A DNA stretch of 41,621 nt from Gryganskiella cystojenkinii (Eukaryota > Mortierellomycota > Mortierellomycetes > Mortierellales > Mortierellaceae): positions 1-41,621 of the forward strand of contig JAAAIG010000288.1 in the NCBI GenBank assembly GCA_015852425.1, read 5' to 3'. The translations under genes and the position numbers were made by a program. Positions 11,013-23,546 of this stretch are shown one piece after another (within the stretch, counting starts at the first letter, position 1; each line of letters begins with the position of its first letter). The notes beneath the pieces were generated by a model. The model did no database searches. It saw only the letters and a list, made by a program, of their open reading frames with translations, and was not told the origin of the DNA.

Positions 11013-14000
11013 TCACTCTGTTCTCTTCTGCGCTCTCCAGACCCAGTACGAAATCGTGCGGATAATATCGCCAACATGCTCCGATTCAATGGCATTGTAT
11101 CCACTCTTGGGCTCCCGACTCACAGAAAACACACGCACATTGGCACTAAGATTGTCACAGTCTTCGCCTTCACCGTCTCCGTCTTGGCTAACCCCATCTT
11201 CTCGGTCGTCCGCATCCTCCGCCTCCTCATCGTCTCGGAAGCTGCGATCAAGACTTTGCGTCTCTTCTTCAGAGGCCTCGTTGCTCGCTAAAGACTGAAT
11301 GTCCTCGTTCTGCCCCCTGTTTCTTGTGTAGACTGGGCTCTGCAGACCTGACCAACCAGGCGTCTGTGGTGTCGTCCTGATAGATCCTCTGGTCTGGATA
11401 GATCGGGTATCCTCATCCATTATGCTAGGTGCCCTGGAGCTCGTTTCACTCAAAGGTGCTCCTCTACCGCCAATATTGTAAATGGAAGAAGAATCGCGGC
11501 TACGACTGGACTGGAATCGACTTGCAACCTTGGACACGGCGAGTGACGCTGCTCTGGCTATAGAGGTCACAGATGAAACCCTGCTAGATACCTCGGAGAG
11601 CGATGGTCGAATTGGGGGTTGCACTGCCGATTGTGAAGAGTATTGCTGAGGCAACTCTGGACGCGGCGATGAGCTCTGCGACGGTGACTGAAGGAGAGAC
11701 TGAAGTTGTGAATGAGACTGGGACTGCAACTTTGGTCGATTCGGCACCTGTCTGTTGAACCTGGAATAGAGATCGCCAGTTGAGGTCCTCATCATGTTTC
11801 TTGTTCTGTTGGTTGGGGTTTGGGTCGCGAATATTGACTTCGGAGTCGAAGAGTCTTTGGGAACATAGGATGCGGTGTTCATGTTGATAACGAAGTGAAC
11901 CAACAGATCTCGGTTGTGAGGATTGAAGATGACGAGATGTCGTCGAGCAAGGTCTCCTTTTCCAGGAGCTGCCTTCGATTGAGGTCCAACAGAGCCTCCT
12001 CTCCCCGTTGTCGATCCAGAGGATCTTCCCTGTTCTGACAATCCTGGTCTCAGACTCGACACCGCAGGGCCAGGCGAGTTGGTCTCATCATACTCCATAA
12101 ACTCTCGCGCCCAGCGCGCGTAATAGCTACCCAGGAATGAAAGTACTTCACTCCAATCGATACCTGGGGCCGTGATAAGCGCTCTGAAATCTGGCTCCAT
12201 TTCCTCAAGTGGAGTACTGTGGAAGCGCTGGCCAAGAGCCAAAAAGTCGGCGAATCCTAGTTCTGAGGTGCCCGATGTGACAGTCTCGTTTTTGGCAGCA
12301 GTGCCACTCTCGGGAGTCTCAACAGTAGACGTCGCAGCAGAACTGAGACTTGGAGTGTTGGCGTTCGTCGCAATCAAGGACGAATTTGATCCTGTCAGGA
12401 TCACGCCAGAGTTACCGATCTTGCCTTGTAGCAGCATCTCCCAGAGTGAATCGCGGTCAAAGAATTGAGCTGCTTGCTTCAATAGGAGGTCCAGACGAAT
12501 TTCGGCTGCGCGAACCACATCGCCCAAGACTGCACGCTCAGTGATCCGTTCTTGAAGCTCCATTGCATCCATTAGTCTCTTTCCTGAATCCAAGGCTGCC
12601 CGAGGAACATCTGTCTCTGCGCTTGGCACATCATCAGTGGGCCTCGTCGAACCTGAAGATTGTGGCAGACGATTTTTATCCTCGGCTGAAGTGTAGTTCG
12701 ACTGGGGCGGGAAAACTCCACGTTCGCGCAGAGGACTGATGGGTCCATGATCAGATCCAATGCTTCCACTGGTCATCACAAGACTGTGGTTGGCAGCGAG
12801 AAGACGGTCTTTAGCCTTGAGAAGAGGCCCATGAGCCTCCTCCAGTTTCTTGACCACCTCTTCCTCTCGCAGAATCAACAAGTAGTAATGTACTGTGAGC
12901 CCCAGGTTATCTTGCTCACCGTCGGAGAGTACCAAGACGTACTCCACTCCTTCATCCTCCAAAATTGGCGTTTCCTTGACGTTGTAGCTTGAACGGCTGG
13001 ACGGTAACCTCCGATGGCTCCTCTTGGCATTCAGACTGCTGTCATGACTTGTATGTCGAAGGTGAGGTGCAGTCGGTTTCTGACCATAGATCGTTGGCAG
13101 CCCGCCTCGGTTACCACCAACCCCAAATCCTTTTGGAGTAGCACCGTCCACTTCATTAGGTCCCGTTGTGTGCCCAGGCTTAGATCCCGAGATGTAGTGT
13201 TGCAGACCTCCAAACCCCTCGAGAAGGTTGCGTCCTGATACGAAGCAAGCCCTTGGCCGGTTTTGTAAGTGAATCGCCTGGAATCCATATCGCTGAGGAT
13301 TTTTGACAACGTACTCGAACAAGTGTCCTGGCAGCTCGCCCTCTCCTGGTGGCAAATTCGTCCGATAAACTCCGCGATAAACTCGATTCCTCGCATACGC
13401 CGCCGGACGGGAATGATATTGCAAGAATTGATGCAGCACGTCAAGCAGATCAAAGGAGAAAGGAAGAGACGTTGGCGACGTTCCCGTGCTGAGCTTCGAA
13501 GACTCCACTAAGATACGGTGGATGTACCGGAGATGGAAGTCGTATACAAAACTGTTGACATGAATCCTGTCCTTGAATCGCGCGCATTGTTCAGTGTAGA
13601 CTCTCAAACTATGCTTATTGGCCTCAGCCGTGGCAAATCCTGGGGCCGCAACCTTGACGCGTCCATATCGACGGTTCAGAGTGTAGAGAGTGACACAAAC
13701 AAACATTCCTTGAAGTCGAACCTCGCACATAATGGATCCACCTTGCAGGGACTTGAACAGGAACGCGGCCGGGCTTGAAACAGACAGGGAGTTGGACACC
13801 GTGAACTGGGACATGAATGAAAGTTCATCTGAGTGCGACGGCTCGACAGGTTTGTCGAACTTTGAGTTTCCGTACATGAGCAACTGCATCCCGACTGTAG
13901 CCAGATATTGGCTGTACTCGCGCATGAACGTCTCTGCCAACGAGCTGTACCATTGCACAACCGGGTCTGTCTGCGATAAGTCTCGCAAAGTCGAGTCGGC

Positions 14001-17000
14001 CGTACCTGTTGCCTGCGGGTTCGTTCCGGCGTCCGATGAGACAATGGATTGGTCAACGAGAGGATAGAGAGACGAAGAAAACTCTGTAAAGAGTAATGGC
14101 GTTCGGCAGAAATGCAATAGTCGTGCGGATCGTAGCATGATCGCCAAGTCCGACGTGTTCATATTCTCATGCAGTGCATTAGGAGACCCTTTGCGATCTT
14201 TATACCGTCTGGACCACTTCTGGTAAACATTATAGGCATTTTGCTGGTCCTCTGCGTTCTTTGTGTGGAACATAAAGGTGTCCAAAAACGGTTTCGCATG
14301 TCGTTGGACCTCATCCTGAATCCCGTCCTCATCGCGAGTCTTCTCGAGAGGCTCCAGGACGTAGTCACGTAGAATTTGGTCGATATCCAGTCCTGTGGCT
14401 ATAGCAGAACTGGCTGCTGGAGAGTTGGGGTGGGACTGTGGCATCGTAACAACAGAACCACTACCTGCGCCAGTAGGCGGACTAGGACGAGCGGCCAAGG
14501 ACATGGCGCCCGAAGACGCTTTTTGGGGCTCAGAGCGAGTCTCTTCATGGCCACATGGACTATTGCTGATGAAGGACCGCGTCCTGTTTGGAAACTGATC
14601 GTCCACAAGATTGGATAAACAGGTAGTGTCAGACAAGACGATGGCGGTCACTGACGATTTCGGTGAGCTCAAGGGCTTGGGAACGTTTACCGCACTGCCT
14701 GGATTGTCAGAATGTCCCATCCGAAGGTTAGAACCAAGATGAGGCGAACTTTGAGGACCAGGACCTGGTCGAGGCAGACTAGGTGTTGTTCCTGCGGTGC
14801 TCAACGCTGGCGTTTGAGCCGCTTGAGGAGGCAAAATCGATGGGACATGATGAAACAAGCCCATCTTTTGCAGTAAAACGTTGTCCAGAAGACGCATCCG
14901 ATCCTGGTGCCACTTGACAACCCTTTCGATCGCATTAAACATCTCCTGGTACGCTTTACCCCAGTTATAAGTGTAGGCCTGGAGTCCAAACCCGTTCGCG
15001 GTAATAACGACAAAGCAGTTTCGAGTGAGCATGGTTTCATCTTGTCCACTGGACGTGATCGCATTCGGGTACATCTTGATGTCCTCGAGTTGGCGTTTAG
15101 GGAGATGCTGTGAAGAGTGGGTTGAAGTCTTGTGCGAGTGCTGTAAACTGACCCCTTCGGCGAAAGAGCTCCGACGGGAATGGCTGCGGTCATTGCCCAT
15201 GCTAGTGCGCCGGCCGTAATAGCTGGAACTCGAGCCATCGCTCAGATCCTGAATACCACCAACGAGTATAAACCGGATGTTGGTCATGTCACCAAACGTT
15301 TTTTTAGATCCACTGGACGCCTTGTGTACCTTGTAGCGATGGGAATCGGCCATCGATCGGATCAACAGCGGTGAAAAGCTTACACTAACATCGGTTAGGA
15401 TCTCGTCCAACTCTAGCAAGAAAGAATCCATGATCCACGGAGGCATCGAGTACTCGAGTTTCAAGGAGTGGACAGCAGGGTTCTTCCACTGGAAAGAGTG
15501 CTGAAGAATCAAGAACGATGGGTCTATAAAGTTCTTTTGCACACATTCCCCGATGAGCGGTTCTCCATCGGTCTCATCCATGTCGTTCCTCCTATCTTGT
15601 GCATTCGTGCAAAGACCCTGAGCAATCGAGGACTCCATGATATCGTCGCATAGACTCTGGCGGAAACTCTGACCGATCACATCCAATAAAGCTGTGGCGC
15701 TGACAGTCCCTTGCGCCCAGATTTCAACCAATAAGTTGTACTTGGACACTTGCTGTGTAGTCGAGTCAGGGCACGAGTCAAAGTATTTTTGAATCTCTTT
15801 GTGATCTGGGTCTCCATCCTGATAACCGACTTCGAAAACTGGTTGCCCGTCCTGTCCAAGCACCGTCAAACAGACGCCAGCAACGCCAATGCCAACGCTA
15901 GACTCGATTGGAGTCTGCGATCGTCCTTGAACGGCATTATAAAAGAAGGTAAAATCGCCTATTTGGATCTGTTGCGACTGACTGTCACGTATAAAGAGAA
16001 CGGCAAAAAGGCAATATTAGTCAAAGTCGACTATGCATGGAATTAGAAAGGTAAATGTCTACATAATACAAAGAACTGGTGCTTACCGATCGTGGAACCT
16101 ATCTGCAGTAGAGAGACGTCCGAATTGCGACTGATAGTGCCGCGTCAAGACACCGACTTTGTCCGTGCTCGTTAACGGATGAAGGTAGAGACCCAGATTT
16201 TGCTTCAGATACATCAAAAATGCGAAAGGTGCGTTGATAAAGCGAGGGATATCCAGAATCTGTTTCACAGGCTGTAGTCGATCCACTGGTAGAATAAAGT
16301 CTACGTCCTATTAAGACACAAAAAAAAAATCCTGTTAGAGAAAAGAACGGGCAGAAGCATGCATTTGAGGACCAGAACATTCGCACACAACAACATGAGT
16401 CTCTTACGGCCTGTGTCAGTTTCAAGGTCGCATTTCTTGACAGGAAAGTAGACATCGCCCCGAGCACCACAGAGTTATAGAACTTGCTTTCAAGCAACGA
16501 AAACAGCTCCGAGGTGACTTGTCTACCTGGTGCCTGGACTCCGTAGACTTCAATGACAAGCTCCCTCGAATCAGAGCGCACAGTCGTCGGGGCAACATTT
16601 CTTGATCCGGGTGACGCCGTGGGAGAAGGCCGAGGACTATTCGAGTGCGACCCAGGGTCTTCCAGAGTTTGACTCGTGGAGGCTGAAACAATAGAAGGCC
16701 CTTCAGTCTTGCTTGTTGATAAGGACAATCCCTGGGAATCTTCAGAGGCAGGAGCGGTCTCTGCACCAGGCTGAATATCCACCTCGCTCAGTCTAAGGAA
16801 AACCACAACCTTCTTGGACTCGTCGTGATCGTCTTGACTCTCAACAACAAAAAAGTTTTTGCGGTTTTGTACAGCGAACGGATAGAGTACCATGTGAGCC
16901 ACACTCTTCATCGCTTGACCAGGCTTGACGCGCCAATGCAGAGGCCATGCGACACGGTAAACTAAAGGACATGCAAACTCTCCCGGTCTAAACTTTCTCG

Positions 17001-20000
17001 ATTCTTGTGAGCCATTTTCAGATCGCGACCCACCGGTGACAAGGGCTTCATCCTCCTGAGAGACTTGATCCGAGTCTGAACTCGATCCTGATTCGATGTT
17101 CGGATCGCTATCATCGGCGGGTACCAGGTATTTGCTGCAGTTACGAGTCTCGTTCAACGACTGCAGCAATGTCAGCTGATTTACTTTGATACAGAGTTCA
17201 TCGACAGCCTTCCGTACATGGTCAACAAGGGCGTGGCAAGATTCCTCCGACAATGTCTTGGAGAAAAAGTGAACCTGAACATATGACTCCTTGGGGACTA
17301 GGATGAGCCAAAAGTCGCGCTGGCGTTCGCTCCGCTGAACGTTGGTGTCATCAGCGCTCTTGTCGTTGACTATTTCCTCTCCACTATTCGGATTCTGCAG
17401 TATGACAATGCCAAGACCATGACAAAGGTCACTCGATGGAGGAACTTTGGAGGCCTCATCTTCCGCAGCGTCCGAAGTGGGAAGAGAGAGCGAGTTTGAG
17501 CTCTCAGACCTCGTATGATGAGAAGAACGGGCATCTTGAGCTGAGGTTCCAGTGTGATTCGCAGATGCACTTCGTTGTCTTCCAGAAGGACTGCTCGACC
17601 TATCGCCACCACCTTCCCTCAAGTAAAAGTACGGTCCGACTTGACAAAGCTCGTACGGCAGCATGCTCGTTCGTCCGAGCTCCTGCATAAAGATTTCATG
17701 GCCACGTCTCTTCTTCACAAACGTCAAAGGCAGCGTTATCGATGTAGGAAAGTTGACAAAGTTGCTCTTTGTCTTGAGTTGAGTCTCGACCAGGCTTAGA
17801 ATGTCGACTGTAACTGGAGTCATACTTAGGAGCCCATGCATAACTTCCTCTTTCACAAGCCATTCGAGTCTTGCCTCGGTGTCCGATATGGCCTCCAGCT
17901 GTGTTGAGTCCAAAGTCGGGAAAACGTGCTGCAAGTTACGGGGTGCCGATCCCTGGAGTTGGCCGCCCTCCAAGCTGATCTTGGATTCAGAATCAATGCT
18001 CTTCAAGGTCGGGCCAATGTAGTCATCAGGCATCGGAAGGGTCGAGACCACCAAGTGCAGCATGGCCATAGTACCGTCAGCGGAATCCACAGGCCTGGAT
18101 TCGAAACCAATACTCGAAGGAGCGTAGTTGTGTTCACGAGACCCTTTCTCTTTATAGTTGTAAGATAAGGGCAAGCTCGAAACCGGGAATGTCACCGAGG
18201 ATTTCCAGCCCTTTCGCTCCAACTCTGCTGCTTGAGTTAAAGGCTTTTGAAACGAGCACTCGAGGTGCATAAAGAGAGGTCTCTCCGCGCATTCGATAAC
18301 TTCAGCCAGAACGTCGTCTACATCGATAGAGCCTTGACGAGAGACACTCGGAGACCTCTTTCTCGTTTTAGACTTTGCCAATTTGGGACTGGCTCGTCGT
18401 GAGACAGGGCGATAGAAAAATGTCTGCCCTGGTCCAGAAACTGCAGTCTGTTCGAACGAATGTTGTAAAACCTGCATGAAACGCATCGTCAACTCGGACG
18501 ATTCCGCCGTACTAATAAGAAGAAGGAAAACAAAATCATAATAAGAGAGCAACACTTTTACGCCAATACCGAAAGGAAAAAAAGCGGCCGGTCGAATTAT
18601 ATACTCAACCTTACCTGGTCAAGCCATTGCGCCTCCCCAGCTCCAGCGTGTTCAAAAATCCGGTTATATTAATGTCGACGGATGATCGTGTGCAAATCTG
18701 CATTGCTTTTTGGAGGTCGACTGTCTCGACAGAGTGTCCTTCTACTAGCGCAGCGAAAATCGCTTTGGCGTAGCTGTGCGAATAAGCCTGACTGATGGCG
18801 CGGATCAACTGCAGTGTGGACTCATGAACTTTAGTGGCTCGACCCTGGTCCTCGTTCATAATTGGTTGCAAGAGTAAGGGTTGTTGCTGCACCACCGGAC
18901 CAAGGGACACCGGATGAAGTTCGAACAGGGCTAGACTCTGATCCAGCGCATTGGCGTTGTGTTCGCCCACGTCTCCCAGTGGTTTGCTCCGGAGACACTC
19001 AAACATCAAGCAACTCAAAAAGTCGTGCCTCGCCAACTCTACTCGAGCTTCACCCTCCTTTGATTGCAACGACCTCATCTTTGAGATATGGGAAATGACA
19101 GATCCCAGTTTGGGTATGATGATAAGGCGAAAAAATCGAGAGTTGGGGATCTTGACAAAGCATCGAATGTCATCGAACGAACTAGCGCAGTGAAACGTCA
19201 TCAACGATCGTCTGACTTCCGGATTCCGCTTGATGGAGGTCTTGATGTCGAGGAACAACTGGCTACATGCGTCGTCTTCATTGCCGGCCATGATCTCGCC
19301 CTCAGCTAATTGAGAGAGAGACTTTTCCATGAACAGGTGCAGGATCGCCAAGTCTCTATCAGCGCAAGACAGTTCCCGAATTTGATCCTTGTATTCGGCA
19401 ACTAAATCGTTCTCCACTAGAGCCATCTCCGCATCTAAAAGAGACTGGGAGAGGCTGGTGGTGCTCGTATTGGAGTTCCTTGTGAGAAGAAGATCCCTAG
19501 AAGATGAGACCATAAGCGTGCTGGTGGGCAAGTCGGTTGCGGTCTGGGTTGTTAGACCGAGGGTATGAGTGCATTTTCGGTATGACTTTGCTGAGATGTC
19601 CTGCTCGTCCGAGATAAGCTTGCGTCGCTTCGGTGCCTCATACGCCAGCGTGATGAGCCGTTGTTGCCTCAGGAGCGTCGCAGGATCAAAGAGCCATGGA
19701 TACATAAAGCCCCGGTCCGACTGAGGCCCTACAGCTGGTCGTAGGCGTAGGCGACCAATAGTGTGGATAGCCTCAAAAGTCGCCAGACGTGAGATAAGGA
19801 ATCTGTCGACGGCAATAATGGACGACTTGATCTTGTCAAACGTACTGTGACGACCGAGATCTAGGAATGGCTCGGCCCACAGCTCTGTCACCAGCTCCCC
19901 AGACACGGGACTTCGGAAGATAAGGTACTGAATAGTACAAGTACATCTGAGCAATGAGCCGTCCTGCGACGGGATACCGATCTCTTTGCAAAGCACCACA

Positions 20001-23000
20001 CGGTTCGGGAGCGCAGATGCTAAGAGGAACCCCTCGCCTATCCGCTGTGCGCATAAATACTGAAACGCTAAATCTTGACTAGCCATAAACCCATTTTCAG
20101 AAAGATAGATAGAGTCGCGTACTTGGTCCTTCCATACCCAGTGCTTGTGAACGAGATATGATCGCAAAACAGACTCTTCTCCGATAGGCTCAGCAACATG
20201 GGTATGAAAATCGACCGACGTTGCTTCTGGTGTGTGACTAAGGGGCGCCTCGTGGATGAGATGTCGCATCAATAAGCGGTAGATTGGACGTTCGCACTTC
20301 ATGATTCTCGTTTGAACAGCATGGGGCTCGCTTTTGGCACCATTGCCTTCAGTGGGTTTGAGAGCCTCGATGCTAAATATCCGTCGTTGAATGTCCTCGA
20401 CAATAGCTCGCCTTTCCATGAGAGGGACGCCAAAAAATCTGAGTTGAATCCGTAGGACCGCGACGTTGGATTCACTGAACAACCTGAGTTCACAGAACCG
20501 GGCACTAGTTGTCGATGTTGAACTGGATTCAGGCTGTTGTTGTGTCTGAACAAACACATTCCCGACCACAAATGAAGCCCAGGAGGTCTTGAGAAAATCG
20601 CGGATCCCTGCAACAACGGCTTCCAGTCCTTCAGAATATTTGACGAGCGTGTTCTTGGTGTCCATGGACGTCGGCAGAAAGGCCGGAGGAGGAATTATCA
20701 TGTGACCATCAAACTCGAACTCGTTGTACCAGCAGCGACTGTATTGGCGATCGGCATCTCTAGCGAGACCGGACCATTGTTCCGAGAGTCGGGATAAATA
20801 GAGAGCGATCTCTTCTCGATCTCGGTCTAGAGGAGACATAGAGTTTCCCACACTGCGCGACCGCTCCATCGACTTTGTCCGTTGCGTCAAAAGCGCCTGA
20901 TTTGCGGATGCATGTGAATTATTAAGGCCCCGCAGAGTTACATCAGAATCGCTGAGGCCGACGATATATCTGTGGATCCGAAAAACCTTGGCATACACAG
21001 AGTGATTCGCGCTCACCGACGCATGTTGAGAGTTCAAAAAATGAATAGCGAAGGCTTGATAGGCGATAATATCGATCTCAACCTTTGGAGGTTCGAAACG
21101 GTGTAGAAAGTTGTTCGACTTGTTTTCGCCATCAACTTGACCTTTCAGCTTGTACTGGACAGTCACGTTCGGCAACCAGGTCAGCGTCATGGTGATCAGA
21201 TAGCGTTCAGAGGAAGGACGATCGCGGTCAGGAGCGATAGAGACGCCTTTGATTCGAAAACCCTGTCTAATGCGAGCAGCAACCAACATCTCCACTGGGA
21301 TGTTGAGATGGTAATCTTTACAAGCGGTCTGCATCATCTTGATGGGCTCTGCTTGACTCTTTGGGTCCCACGGAAAGTTGGCCATCGAGTAACCAGCGGC
21401 ATCATCTTTGTCTTCGGTATCGTCTAGTCCTGGCCTGGGCTTGAGAAGACAGAGCTCGCGTATCAGAAAAGTGCGATGATACATATTGGGTGCAGCCCGT
21501 TCCTCCGTGGGCTTCTTGTCCTTGAGATGAGGGTCGACGCTGGCGCATTCCTGTGAGAACATGAACTTTCCTAACGTCGCCTCAGCTACGAACCGGAGCG
21601 CCTCCGTATCTTGAATAAAGCCCCAGTTACAGCTCGGTATGGATCCGTCCTTATTGCCAAGCTGGATGATGGAACAAGAAACATCGAGCTCCATAAGTCT
21701 CCGCAAAATGGTGCTGCCATGGAGGAGATTGGACTTTACGACACCATCCGTGACAACCACAAGAGAAGGCGAGGCGGATTGCGGCATGAGATCCAACGCG
21801 AACAGGCCAGCTGTCAACGTATAAGAGAGATTCGCTCCAGATAGACCAACGCCCCATGACTTCCTGCGACTGATATCGTCCTCGAAATCGAGCTCCAGGT
21901 TCAGATTCTCATCTTCGACGGCATCCTCGACAGCAAGAGAGTATCCAAGGGACTCGCGGGTGCGCCGTAGTTGACCCCTGAATTTTGACAGCTTTGCTTG
22001 AAATTTTGCCAACTGTACTCTCAACATCTTTAGAACTCCGTGTAGGTTTTCCTGAGTGAGAACGATATCTTGGAGAAGAACCTTCATGGTCGGAAAATTG
22101 GACAGCATTTCGCCTGTGTGAACATTACTCGCAAACTGAGAACACTCTGCAATAACGGTGACATGAATTTCAGTCTATTCAATGCCCGATCGGGAAAGTT
22201 GGGTATTTATGTTAGTCGTGTCCATGATAGAGGTGCTCCACGCAGATAGTGTGAGAGAATGAGTCGTACCTGGACAAAATCCATCTCCAATCCTGGACAA
22301 GAAAACTTTTCCGCTAGGCCTGCCAGACATTTCGTCAGACTATTTATGAGCAAAATGTACAGGACCAAAAGAAAGCGAATCATCAGATAATCCTGTTGAA
22401 CTCTTCGATAAACAAGTGGGTTTCTAATAACGGTCTCCTAGAGAGATCAACACTTACGTTTCTGTGACCTGACCCATGACGATTTTCGATCCTCCAGTGT
22501 CGACGGTGAGGACTGAGGAAGAAACATCAACCAAAAATACGGTGCGGTACTGCTTGTTGATGTAGAAGACTCGGGTCTGAGGCACGAACCGCATCATGGC
22601 CAGATCCTGTTGCTGCTGTTGCTCCCGAGTCGTCCATGGCAAATGTTTGTCTGAGGACGCGTAGAGAACGCTGACATTCTATATCAATGATAACAGAAAC
22701 GCGGGGAGATCAACAACAGAAAACTATTCCTCCTTCCAGCTACCTCGGAGCAACATTGGTATTGATCACAACGTACTTTGGACTCGAGTGAATTGACGGA
22801 TCCATAGAGGTTCTTCAGAAGGGATTCTTCCAGGTCGGAACGCGTTAGGAGAAACTGGTCCTCTATCACGACAGCCAAGCTCCTTGCATCTTCTTTCAGG
22901 TGTTGCCCGTGACCTATCCGCTCGTCCATAATATCGGCAGTCAACTGGTTAGGGCTCTGTCCATGCTGGTCCTTAGTAACGGCGGAAGTCCTGGAAGTAG

Positions 23001-23469
23001 GCGAGGAATTTTCGCTGTATTGTATTGGAGGGGACAGTTCTGTGTCCTGTAGAGAGATGGAAAGAGATGACGACGAGGCCGAGACTGAAGCAGGGCTGGA
23101 TGGGGTCGGGTTGTGTAAATTCTGATGTTGATGCGGAAGTTGATGCTGATGCTGATCCTGTGACTGATTCCTATCGGGGTCCTGCTGTTGTTCCCCTTGA
23201 TCGTGTTGTTGGCTATCCTCACTGCGCTCTTCTTCCGCGACCTCAAGAAGAGGGTCGAGTGTAGGGTTGTGTGGCGAAGGCAGTGACTCGTCTGAGGAGT
23301 CCTCTTGAAAGTAGTAGCTATTGAAAACAACAAAGCGTGTCAACACTGTCATTCTCCTTTTATTGTACTTTCTTGTCTTTGGAGTGCCTCTTCTCGTGGA
23401 AGTTACACTGACCTTGCCATCTATCTCGCGTATGTCCGTCCTCCTGGTCAGGCAATAGTAAAGCTCCAA
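11013..23469 (-). CDS. SZT2: SZT2-like giant protein (KICSTOR scaffold homolog), about 3,900 aa; 5' end unresolved
   Basis: In animals SZT2 is the large KICSTOR subunit that recruits GATOR1 to the lysosome and restrains TORC1 when nutrients are low. Minus-strand exons: about 23469-22744 (possibly with one small intron), 22678-22458, 22339-22270, 22174-18615, 18511-16408, 16307-16087 and 15981-11013; every junction from 22744 onward keeps phase. Similarity to animal SZT2 is clear near the N-terminus: RVFYINKQYRTVFLVDVSSS, then IVMGQVTETLTKCLAGL and EIHVTVIAE joined across two introns. A VWA-like stretch follows, LVVVTDGVVKSN...VSCSIIQLG. The middle and C-terminus have long Ser-rich disordered insertions, for example about 11400-12000 and 14400-14800. 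The length is close to the 3.4k residues of human SZT2. I see no catalytic motif, as expected for a scaffold. The start codon is uncertain; see findings. The alternative of two or three separate genes is unlikely because the splice phases join the blocks. Confidence 0.82.
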
Positions 23470-23546
23470 TGAAATGTGGAGTAATTAATGGTCACCGAAT
23501 GAATCGAAAAAAGAAAAGAGAATCTGCATGCATGTTTACACGTGAT
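23470..23546. other. Short gap between PPR stop and SZT2-like exon
   Basis: 77 bp that must contain the 3' end of the PPR gene and the start of the SZT2-like gene if its coding sequence begins here. ATGs lie at 23529 and 23533 (minus). The first is in frame with the exon at 23469 but is cut off by TAA at 23487-23485. Confidence 0.5.

Noticed and set aside
11013..15869. The last 1,618-codon frame as a separate gene
   Set aside because: A GT-AG junction (16086 to 15982) joins it in phase to the preceding exon, and the sequence upstream of its first Met (IQIGDFTFFYNAVQ...) continues the same protein.
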